Below are positions 30,195 to 39,300 of a DNA stretch of 46,517 nt, in pieces (position 1 is the first letter of the stretch; the number at the start of each line of letters is the position of its first letter). Source of the stretch: Pelagophyceae sp. CCMP2097. Taxonomy: Eukaryota; Sar; Pelagophyceae. The notes beneath the pieces are model-generated. The model did no database searches, was not told the DNA's origin, and saw only the letters and a program-made list of their open reading frames with translations. Both the position numbers and the translations under genes were made by a program. Location: assembly GCA_026770575.1 (NCBI GenBank), contig MU657237.1, positions 148,351-194,867 of the forward strand, read 5' to 3'.

Positions 30195-30728
30195 GCCACG
30201 ACGCCGCCGGACAACATGGGGACGATCAGGTCCAGGCACTGCACGTCGAGGCCCAGTGCCAGCCGTCGCAACGCCGTCGGGCGTGGGCACGATCAGGTCC
30301 AGGTAGTGCACGTCGAGGCCGAGCGCCAGCCACCGCAAAGCCGTCAGACGCGGTGGGCACTTGTAGTTCTGCAGGTTCTTCATGGCGAAGCGCGCAATGT
30401 CGGCGATGATCTGGTTGCGCGTGGGCGCGTTCGTCACAAAGGCAGCGAGGTGCGACGGGATGCCGATCACGAGGCCGAGGCCGTCGACGTCGCCCATGAA
30501 GAACGCTTTACCGCGCGTGTTCGTGAAGACGACGGCGGCGACGGTGCCGTAGAGGGCGCTAGGGCGCACTCGCATGGTCTGCTCGAAGACCTGCGCAATG
30601 ACCTCGCGGCTGAATTCACCAGGGGACGCCGACGCCTCGACCAAACGAGTATCAGGATACAGCAGATTCCGCGTTATTTCCGAAACGTCGAACGAAATGC
30701 ACGAGTAAATGCACGAGTGCTCGATCAT
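30195..30728 (-). pseudogene. Gene fragment of unknown family running into repeat DNA
   Basis: An open frame from the ATG at 30728 has coding-like composition (EVIAQVFEQTMRVRPSALYG; GKAFFMGDVDGLGLVIGIP; TRNQIIADIARFAMKNLQNY). It then merges into the 70-73 bp minisatellite unit (WLALGLDVHYLDLIVPTPDG) and element R copy 2. It could be the truncated 3' part of a gene or a gene of the repeat family itself. No domain is recognised. Homologous sequence probably lies beside copy 4, inside or next to the gap. Confidence 0.45.
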
Positions 30729-30739
30729 CCGTCATTTGA

Positions 30740-31330
30740 AGAGTAATTGCTCGAGCATCTGCAAAGGGCGGAAGGGATTTTCTCAGCGCGCGCGCGGTCT
30801 CCAGAGGTCGGGAGCGGCGCGTTCGACGCGCGACGTCGCGGGCCGCAGTCTGTACCAGAAGTTTAATGCCGTCGCGCGCGCGCCGCCGCCGGAAGTGTGC
30901 GAAAGACGGCGTGAAGAGGGCCGCGGGGCGCTTGCGGCGCGCTTTGTGGGCCGCTCAAGGCGGTCCTCTTCTCGAGGCGGCGGCCCCAGGGTACGATGCG
31001 GCTCTCCCGAGCCGGCGGGGCCGCCGAGAGGCCGGCAGTTGACACTTTGGGTTGGGCCGCGAGGCCCGCGCGAGAACGGAGCGGCCTTTCGGTCGGGGGC
31101 CTCGTCGGCCCGGAGCATGAGCCATATGCCACGCACTCTGGGTGGAAGGTCGAGGATGGAACCGCATAGGGCTGCCATCTTCAACGTAGCGTCGGGAGAG
31201 ACAGGGGTTACCTAACGCGGCGGTGGCCTTTGCAGGCTCATTCGGAGTCATTCCTCGTCAAGTTCCGCGCTTTCGTCGACTTCAATGTTGGCGGCGTCTG
31301 GTGGGTCGAGGATATACCACGGCGCGCGAC
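30740..31330. other. Sequence between repeat copies, no gene seen
   Basis: GC-rich, open in several frames by composition only. No motif is recognised on either strand. It separates element R copies 2 and 3. Confidence 0.4.
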
Positions 31331-31339
31331 CCCTCACCG

Positions 31340-31710
31340 AAAGCGTGCTCCGTTCGCCCCACGTCCGCCGCGGTACATCCTCATCCCGAATGAACTCGAA
31401 AAAGCCGCTGACGCCTCCCGCACCCCAACCGGCAACCCCAACGAACCAGACCGAAGTGCCAAAGTGACTGGGCACCCATACCACCGCGAGGAGACGCCGC
31501 GCTATATGTGCTGACGCGCTCTCCGGGGCCTTGGCTCCGGGCCTCTGGGTCTGGAAGCCAACCTTTGACTGGGTTTGACGGTTATTCCCCTTTGGGGCTG
31601 GGTTTGACGGTTATTCCCCTTTGAGGCAGCCCCACCCAGGGTGAATCTTAAGCAAGCAACCCCCTTTGGGGCAGCCCCACCCAGGGTGGATCTTAAGCAA
31701 GCAAGCAAGC
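31340..31710 (+). repeat. Dispersed element R, copy 3 (plus, 5'-truncated)
   Basis: It matches the reverse complement of 29573-29868 closely: cgcggtacatcctcatcccg, AAGTGCCAAAGTGACTGGGC, the paired ctgggtttgacggttattcc block and two successive copies of the CCCAGGGTGGATCTTAAGC end with a (gcaa)n tail. With copy 2 it forms a large inverted repeat about 1.5 kb apart. Confidence 0.85.
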
Positions 31711-31786
31711 AACCTTTCGCAAGTTTCGGAGAGTTCACGAAATTATTGTTCACGAATCACAATAGACTCGGAAGCTTAAGGCAATC

Positions 31787-32330
31787 ATCGTGGGCTCCCT
31801 GGCGGGCGCGATGCTTGCGTTCGTCCGCTTCGTCGGATCCGCCTACGCGGCGCGGACGGCGGCGCGCGCGCGAACCTGAAACCAGCTCGGCGCCACCACA
31901 ATCGCTCAAAGAACAATTGTGGGCATCAAGGTGGGCATCACGGTGGGCACGTCGCTCGTGTCCGCCCGACGGCTTCGCGGCGGACCCGGCGCTCGGCCCC
32001 GACGTGCCGCGCCTGAACCCGCTCGTGTCAACGTCGCCCCCTTAACCAGAGAAAAAGCAAGGATCCTGGCGATGTTTTGCTCTGGGCTCCCTGGCGGGCG
32101 CGTCGCTTGCGCTCATCCGCTTCGTCGATTTCGCCTGGGCGGCTCGGACGGCGGCGCGCGCGCGGACCCAATAACAGCTCGGCGCCGCCACAATCGCTCA
32201 AAGAAAATTTGTGGGCAGCAAGGTGGGCATCACGGTGGGCACGTCGCTCGTGTCCGCCCGACGGAATAGCGGCGGTCCCGGCGCTTGGCCTGGCCGTACA
32301 CCGCCTGGACCTGCTCGTGCCAACGTCGCC
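31787..32330 (+). repeat. About 290 bp unit in direct tandem duplication
   Basis: The blocks starting near 31793 and 32086 share gggctccctggcgggcgcg, gacggcggcgcgcgcgcg, caatcgctcaaagaa and catcacggtgggcacgtcgc in the same order. Each begins with a hydrophobic open stretch (GSLAGAxLAxxRFV) and ends in the first unit of the minisatellite, so whole 5' parts of a repeat-containing gene may have been duplicated. Confidence 0.7.
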
Positions 32331-33440
32331 CGACGGCGTCACGGCGGACCCGGCGCTCGGCCTTGACGTGCTGCGCCTGGACCTGCACGTGTCCACGTTG
32401 CCCGATGGCGTCGTGGCGGATCCTGGCGCTCGGCCTCGACGTGCACCGCCTGGACCCGCTCGTGCCCATCGCGTCTGACGGCGTTGCGGTGGCTGGCGCT
32501 CGGCCTCGGCGTGCACCACCTGGACCTGATCGTGCCCACGCCACCCGACGNNNNNNNNNNNNNNNNNNNNNNNNNNNNNNNNNNNNNNNNNNNNNNNNNN
32601 NNNNNNNNNNNNNNNNNNNNNNNNNNNNNNNNNNNNNNNNNNNNNNNNNNNNNNNNNNNNNNNNNNNNNNNNNNNNNNNNNNNNNNNNNNNNNNNNNNNN
32701 NNNNNNNNNNNNNNNNNNNNNNNNNNNNNNNNNNNNNNNNNNNNNNNNNNNNNNNNNNNNNNNNNNNNNNNNNNNNNNNNNNNNNNNNNNNNNNNNNNNN
32801 NNNNNNNNNNNNNNNNNNNNNNNNNNNNNNNNNNNNNNNNNNNNNNNNNNNNNNNNNNNNNNNNNNNNNNNNNNNNNNNNNNNNNNNNNNNNNNNNNNNN
32901 NNNNNNNNNNNNNNNNNNNNNNNNNNNNNNNNNNNNNNNNNNNNNNNNNNNNNNNNNNNNNNNNNNNNNNNNNNNNNNNNNNNNNNNNNNNNNNNNNNNN
33001 NNNNNNNNNNNNNNNNNNNNNNNNNNNNNNNNNNNNNNNNNNNNNNNNNNNNNNNNNNNNNNNNNNNNNNNNNNNNNNNNNNNNNNNNNNNNNNNNNNNN
33101 NNNNNNNNNNNNNNNNNNNNNNNNNNNNNNNNNNNNNNNNNNNNNNNNNNNNNNNNNNNNNNNNNNNNNNNNNNNNNNNNNNNNNNNNNNNNNNNNNNNN
33201 NNNNNNNNNNNNNNNNNNNNNNNNNNNNNNNNNNNNNNNNNNNNNNNNNNNNNNNNNNNNNNNNGACGGCGTTGCGGTGGCTGGCGCTCGGCCTCGGCGT
33301 GCACCACCTGGACCTGATCGTGCCCACGCCGCCCGACGGCGTTGCGACGGCTGGCGCTGGGCCTCGACGTGCAGTGCCTGGACCTGGTCGTCCCCATGTC
33401 GTCTGGCGGCGTCGTGGCGGACCCGGCGCTCGACGTCGTC
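31975..33440 (+). repeat. 70-73 bp minisatellite encoding an LRR-like unit, interrupted by a gap
   Basis: Units such as gcgctcggccttgacgtgct...gtggcggat recur with lengths of 70, 72 and 73 bases. In the 72-base form each encodes 24 residues of the pattern ALGLxVxRLDLxVPTSPDGV plus TADP, reminiscent of leucine-rich repeats. The 70- and 73-base units break the frame, so the array seen here is not one intact coding sequence. The 714-base gap lies within it. Confidence 0.75.
32551..33264. other. Assembly gap (N)
   Basis: 714 unknown bases. The same minisatellite unit flanks both sides, so the gap is most likely more of the array and its size may be nominal. Confidence 0.99.
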
Positions 33441-33983
33441 GTGCCGCGCTTGGACCTGCCCTGCTACGGCACGGGTATGCTGCTGAGATAGCGCGTGGAG
33501 CGGAATTCTCGGTGACATACTCTTCCTCAACACGTTCATCATAGCCGCGTTCTGAGATAGCGCGTGGAGCGGGACTCTTGTGCTGGACACGTTTTTTAAC
33601 GTTGTTTTTTCACACCTTTTTTTAGTCTCGCAGACTAATTCCTATCTACTTTAGCGCCGGAAGCCAAAGTGCCAGAGAAGAGGACCGGACCCAACCCTGG
33701 GCCATTCAAAATCGGTCGTCACCCTCTGCTTTAGCACCGACACGCCAACTAGCGCCATCGCACGCCGCAGGGCACTCCGACAGACCAAGAACGAAGGGCC
33801 AAAGTTATTGGTGGCCATTACCTCAGCGAGGAGACGCCCCGGGAAACTGGCGACGCGCGCTCCAAGGCATGGCCAAGGGCCCTCCGGCCTGGAAGCCTGA
33901 CTTCGTTTCGAGGTTTATTGACATAGACCCCTCCGGTGTAAAGCCCCACCCAGGGTGGATAGTAATAAGCAAGCAAGCAAGCA
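33265..33983 (+). repeat. Dispersed element R, copy 4 (plus, diverged 3' half)
   Basis: It starts with minisatellite units that end in an open frame closing at LDLPCYGTGMLLR and a TAG (33487-33489), then the TAGCGCGTGGAGCGG boxes and T-tract as in copy 1. The right half (33640-33983) is an older version of copy 3 (gggccaaagttattggtggc; gcgaggagacgcc; CCCACCCAGGGTGGAT). Confidence 0.7.
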
Positions 33984-34069
33984 ATGATCACTTTTGGCAA
34001 CATTCGTGGTCTTGCTACGACCGCTCTAAGGAGGCCCTTAAAGCCAACAGACGGGGCCGCCGCGGCTGG

Positions 34070-34260
34070 AACCCAGGGTGGATCTTAAGCGAGCAACCCA
34101 CACCCTTCCTCTCTGCTCTTCCACGACACGCGTCGCTTAAGCCATCCTCCTTCTCAGCTTGGTAAAGTCAGTAGGAATCCTAGCCTGTAATTAGGAAGGA
34201 TTCCTCGTAGGAATCCTAGGAACCCTAGTAGGAATAGTGGTAGGAATTCCTAACCGCGGA
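34070..34260. repeat. Repeat end plus cluster of TAGGAATCCTA palindromes
   Basis: A lone CCCAGGGTGGATCTTAAGC end (34070-34095) is followed by a dense cluster of taggaatcctag/ggattcct/taggaattcctaa motifs at 34169-34252, like those at 29931-29980. Confidence 0.65.
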
Positions 34261-34579
34261 TCTGATCCGTCCCCCTTCGCCAAAATAACGGCACTGCTAG
34301 ATGACTGTCACCACCCGCCGCTTCTCTTCGCGCTCTCCCGTTTCTCTGCTCGCTGCGCTTCGCATGCCCTCCGCGCCGACTGTTTGATCGTTTAAAGTAA
34401 ACTTCGCCAAAATAACGGGACCAGCCAACGCCCTTAGTAGCGCCCGGCGCCCGGGCCTGTCATGAAGTGCCCTTAGTGTCTGTCATGAAGAACGAGGGCC
34501 GCGTCGGTGACAGGATATACATGTTAATGACGGGCGGTGGTCAGCGGGGAACAAAAAGGTGATTTGGGGCTTTTGGGGG
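34261..34579. other. Spacer with short direct repeats, downstream of the dynamin gene
   Basis: cttcgccaaaataacgg occurs twice (near 34277 and 34406) and ctgtcatgaag twice (near 34457 and 34481). No gene is seen. Confidence 0.5.
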
Positions 34580-37500
34580 TCAGGGCCGCTCGGCCCCTTT
34601 GCGGCTGGCGGCGCGCTCGGCAGCGTCCCAGTCCGGGGCACCGTCGGGCTCGGCGGGGGCGCCGGCGCAGGCGCGCTGGATGGAGTCGAAGGTCTCGTAG
34701 AGGCGCGTGTTGGCCTCGAGCTCTCTTCCGAGCGAGTCGCGGCGGTCCTCCAAAGCGCGGCGCGCGCGGGCCACGTCGAAGAACTCGTCGTCGCCTCTTT
34801 CGCAGACGTCGTCGACGCGCTCGCGGAGCTCAAAGGGGAAGTCGTTGACAAAGGGCATGAGGAAGTAGCAGTTGAACTTTACCGCGACGGTCCTCGCGAA
34901 GTGTTCCCGCCACGCCGCCGCGATGCGCCGCACCAGCGCGCCGACGACGCGCGCCTTGGCGTCCTCGGACTCCGCCGACGCCGACATCAACGCGACGACG
35001 AGCGAGTCGCTGCTCGCCGCCGCGTCGCCGTCGTCGTCGTCGTCGACGTTTGCCGCGGACCGCCACTCGGAGAGCACGCGCTTCTCCACGTCCACCTTGG
35101 TGCCGTCGTCGTCGTAGACGCGCTCCAGCGCCGGCGACGGCTTGAGCGCCGAGCGCACCGCCGCGTCGGCGTTGGCAGAGGCCAGGTCCCACGTCACGAA
35201 CCTACGAGCCGAGGGTGAGGGGCGCTCCCTTTTGCGTCCGCTCCCTTTTGCGTCCTAGAGGAGCGGTTGAAATCGAAGATAGGGGCTCACCGGGTCATGG
35301 CCGCGAGGTCGTCTCGGCACCGCTTGACGGCGGCGTCAGCGAGATCGGTGACGTAGCGTTCGTAGATGGAAGTCACCAACGCCATGGACCGCGCGTTGGG
35401 GTTCGTGCGCTGGTCCTTTTCGCCCTTGGCCGAGGGCAGCGCCGCCAGCGAATCGGCCTGCTGGACGCACAGGATGTGGTCCAGGACAGGGGGCAGGCGG
35501 CGCATGACGTGCGTCACGCGCAGCGCGAGCGTCTCCAGCTGCGGCTCAAAGGACCGGCGCGCCTTGTCGACGGCGATGACGCAGGCGGCGCGCACGAGGT
35601 CGGCACCATCGTGCGCGTCGCCGACGCCCAGAGCGTTTGCGATCTCGGACGCGCGGATGGTAGGCAGCGAGAGGTGCCGCACAGCCAAAGCGAATTCCCG
35701 GAGCGCGCGCCGGTACTGTGCGCCGCCGTAGAGCGACGCGCTCGCGTGCCCGACGTTGCTGTCCAGCGCCGCCTGCGACAGCGTCAGCTCCATGGCCGGC
35801 GTCTCCTCGGAGACATCGGGTAGACCGCCCTCGAGGCCTCCCGCAGGCCGCCGCGTGTGGATAAAGGCAGTCGCCGGCGCGCCGCCGCCGCGCATCCGCC
35901 GCCGCCGGCCCGAGAGGCGGCCCAGGAGCGACTCGCCCTCGTCGTCCTCCTCTTCGACGTCGTCGTCGGCCTCGTCTTCGACGGGAGCCGCGGGCGCCAG
36001 AAACGCGCCGCCGTTGAGTCTTTCGGCTTCGAGCGTCTCGCCGAACACGTCCGGCGGCGCGGAGACGGTACCCGCGACGGCGCAGCTGAGGGCCTTGCAG
36101 AACTGGTCCGCCAGGGTCTGCGCGGACCGCCGGAGCCGCTGCGGAGACAGTTGTTCAATCTCGGCCACAGTCTCCTGCAGCGCCTTGGTCGCCGTCGCGC
36201 GCTCCTGCCGGAGGAGCGGCACGACGCGCGCCACGTTGGACCGGTACGCGCGCTCGACGTGCTGCTCGAGGAAGCCGCGGAGCGCAGCCACGCCCAGGCG
36301 GTGGCCCAGCGCCGCGGAAGCGTCGCCGCCGAGGCGGGATCGGATGAGCGAAGTGTCCGCCGAAGACGCGCGAACCGTCGCCGCGCGGAACTCGTCGTCG
36401 CCGCCGTACGCGACGTCGCCAAAGGACTCGTCCGCCTCGTCGTCCCAAGCTGCAGCCTCGGCGCCGCGAACCGGCTCCTCGGCGTCCAACGAGTCGTAGT
36501 CGTAGTACGCCTCGTACGCATCGTCGCCGTTTCCGCGGTCGGGCGCCACTGGCTTGGTCGCGGCACGGCCCGCCGCTGCCGACGGCCGCCCGACGCGGCC
36601 GCACGGCACCGTCGTGAAGAAGCTGCGTCAAAAAGCGTCTACGGGGGCTCCCCCCACGCATTTCAGGCGAAGGTTTCTCACGGGCCGGCGAGGAGCTTCG
36701 GGTGGAGCTCGCGGAGAATCGTCGCCTTGAGGAAGAACAAAACGTCCCGTGCCGCCGAAAACTGCAGCAGCTTCGTGTCCAGCTTCGTGTTCACCACGAC
36801 GGTGCGGCTCAGGCTCGGGTCCGCCGCCATGCACAGCTCCCGCGCGATGGAGCCTGCGCGCCGAAATGGAGCCGCGAGCAGAAGGTCGAGAACGATACGA
36901 AAAAGGCGCACCGAGCTTCCAGTCGTTGGTGTCGTCGACGCAGAGGAGGATGTACTCGCGCTGCTTGCACTTGGCGAGGACGAGCTCGTAGGCCTCACGC
37001 GCCGCGCGACGCACGGCGCGCTGCCGAGGGCTGGACGCGCCGTCGGACTCGCTGCCCCCAACCGGATTGACGCCCTCGATGAGGCCCGGCGTGTCGATGA
37101 GCACCTGAGAGGCGCAAAGTCAAATTCCTGCAGAGGCCCCGGCCGGACAGTGGAGAGGGCCGTAGAGGGCCGTAGAGGCCTCGTCGTCTAGGAGAGCACG
37201 TTCGTTTTCCGAGCGGTATCGCGCGCTGCCGCGCGCGAGGTTCGGGCAATGCCGGTACTCGACGCGGATCACAATCTCCTTGGCCTCGAAGCTCCGGTGC
37301 GCGTCGCGCTCCAGCCGCCGGTTCTCGGCCTCGACGTAGCTGCGCGCGGCGACGTCAGACTCTCTTCTTTGGATACTTCCACGACGGCATCCTCCACGAA
37401 CTCTCGCGGCGGACCCCTCCCAGCCGCCCCCGCCGCAGGAGCCCGCCCCACGCGTCTGGGGAGCTGACCTTCGGACTTGTGCGAGCGTCGCCTCGGTCTC

Positions 37501-38363
37501 GCCGTCGTCGTCGCAGATGAAGCACCGAGGCTCGTCGCAGTCGGCGTTGTAGTGCATGCGCAGCGCGATGGGCCGCCGTGTCCGCGTACCCCCGCCGACC
37601 TGCGAGGCGCGTCCGCCCGCCGCGAAGCCCGCCGTTTTTTTTTTGCCAGTTGGGAATCGCCAAAGGGCCCATATGGTGCATCGAGCGAGGCGCACCTCGT
37701 TGAACTGGAAGCCCATGAGGGCCTCGACGAGCGCGGACTTGCCGGACGACTGCGCGCCGATCTAGGGGCGGCGCGTCGGGCGGTGTCGAGCGCGCGGGGA
37801 GCGACGGGGCGTGCACAAAACGTTGCGCGGCGCCTCGGCCCGAGGGTCCCGGCCCGGCACCGGCCCTGCCTTTCGCCGGGGCCGACCGCGCGCCGCGCGG
37901 GTGCTTTCAAACGCGTCGCGATATCCGACAAATCTTCGGATCCACGACGCACCACGATGACCGCAGGCGCGTCGAACCTACGGCGCCGCGTCCGAATGGA
38001 ATGGGCGCTGCCGGCGGGGCCGCGCCAAGACGAAACGCACGGTTTCCTATACGCGCGCGCGAGGGTGTGGAGCTTGTTGTAGGCCTCGTAGAGCCGTTCC
38101 TTCGATGCCGCGTCGTCCCCACCGACGGCGCCGTGGCGGCCGAGGCCCAGCGCGGCCGAGGCGAGCGTGCCGCGCGGCGCCCCGCGCAGCCGGCGCCCGC
38201 GCGCGAGGTCGGCGCGCGAGGCGCGCGGCGAAAGGCGCACAGGCGTGTTCGAAATCGTCGCCGCGGCCAGTGACGCCGAAACCTCCAGCGCGCACCATCG
38301 CGTCAGCGCTAGGACCGCGAGCCACACCGACATCGCCGGGACGCTCCGTTGCCGCTCCTTCAT
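34580..38363 (-). CDS. DRP5B: ARC5/DRP5B-type dynamin-related GTPase (plastid division)
   Basis: Nine exons (38363-38053, 37977-37953, 37761-37696, 37599-37469, 37339-37237, 37104-36912, 36853-36682, 36622-35291, 35201-34580) close exactly to 984 residues. The GTPase domain has FDAPAVIVIGAQSSGKSALV (P-loop), GGGTRTRRPIAL, VLIDTPGLI (G3) and VVVNTKLDTKLLQF (G4). ARC5-specific blocks follow: FFTTVPCGRVG, APPDVFGETLEAERLNGGAF, SLYGGAQYRRALREF, DGADLVRAACVIAVDKAR and TRFVTWDL. No transmembrane or PH domain is visible. This family pinches the outer plastid membrane (and peroxisomes in plants). The first exon carries a possible signal peptide (MSVWLAVLALTRWCALEVSA), which would put it inside the secretory/periplastid system. 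Exon 2 is only 25 bases, and intron 5 needs a GC donor. Acidic inserts (DDDVEEEDDEGE) are lineage additions. Confidence 0.93.
37105..37236 (-). other. Intron with GC-AG borders, DRP5B gene
   Basis: The exon ends CCG AAC CTC and the next begins GTG CTC ATC GAC, giving CPNLVLIDTPGL, the conserved family sequence. The donor reads gcgcgc; the nearest GT downstream (aacgaacgtgc) would insert unrelated residues. Confidence 0.7.
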
Positions 38364-38493
38364 GCAGGCTCCGCCAGAGCTTTAGCACAAACGTCTTTCG
38401 CCAAAAGTGCCAGTTTGATTCAGTAACACGTTGCCTATTCACTCTCTCTCTCCTTCGCCGAACTGTGACCTTGCACTTTTAAGGCAGAACGCG
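38364..38493. promoter_or_regulatory. Bidirectional promoter region, DRP5B / HAD phosphatase
   Basis: Only 130 bases separate two divergent ATGs. A pyrimidine-rich run (ttcactctctctctccttcg, 38438-38457) lies close to the HAD gene start. No TATA-like element is convincing. Confidence 0.45.
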
Positions 38494-39293
38494 ATGCTCG
38501 CGCCGCGGAACCTCGCGTTGACGCGGGCCCTCGCCTTCGACCTCGACGACACGCTCGTCGAGACGTCTGCGATCGACGGCGTCGCGATCCTGCGCGCGGC
38601 GGAGTTTGCCGTCGAGCAGTCGTCGTCGTCGCTCTCGGCCGAAGCGTGCGCGGCTGCGTTTGCGGCGCTGCTGGGCGCAGAGCCCTTCCCGCCAAACGGC
38701 GCGCCGCTGCGGCAGTGGCGCGAGGCGCTGTGGCGGCGCGCGCTGCAGGCGGACGGCGCGGCGGTGGACGAAGAGCTTGCCGCCGAGGCGCATGCGCGGT
38801 GGTGCGCCGGCCGCCTCGCCGCGTTCCGCTTCGAGCCGCCAGTCGCAGCCATGCTCCAGAGGCTCGCACGGACCTACGCCCTCGTCCTCGTCACAAACGG
38901 GTGAGCACTCGACGAAGCGCGCGGACGCTCGGTTTGAGAGCTCTAGCGTATCGCCTTTCTAGGCACGCCGACGTGCAGCGGCCCAAGCTGGCGGCGTGCG
39001 GCGCGGCGGCATACTTCGGCGACCGCATCCTCGTCTCGGGCGAGGAGCCAGAGGCCAAGCCGGCGCGGTCCATCTTCGACGCGGCGCTGCGGCGCCTCGG
39101 CTGCGCCGCAAACGAGACGATCATGGTCGGCGACAGCCTTTCCTGCGACGTCGACGGCGCCCTTTCCGCGGGCTACGCCGCCGCGGTCTGGGTCCGGAGG
39201 CCCGGGCAAGACGCCGCGCCGCAACCGGCGAACGTTTTCGTCATCGAGAACGTTCTCGAGCTCGAGCAGCTCCTGGCGGGCCCGGCGCCGTAA
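38494..39293 (+). CDS. HAD-superfamily phosphatase, NANP-like
   Basis: Exons 38494-38900 and 38963-39293 (62-base gtgagc...ctag intron) give 245 residues. Motif I is AFDLDDTLVET (nucleophile and acid/base Asp), motif II is VLVTNG at the exon junction, motif III Lys is in EPEAKPARSIFDAAL, and motif IV is IMVGDSLSCDVDGALSAG. The helical cap (SLSAEACAAAFAALLG onward) is of the C1 type seen in N-acylneuraminate-9-phosphatase and related sugar-phosphate phosphatases. The true substrate cannot be told from the sequence. It has no targeting peptide. The F-box gene on the other strand ends 7 bases downstream, so the transcripts must overlap. Confidence 0.88.
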
Positions 39294-39300
39294 GACTCCG

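Noticed and set aside
32028..33590. Very long open frames across the second gap
   Set aside because: Unknown bases are read through artificially; visible parts are minisatellite and element R.
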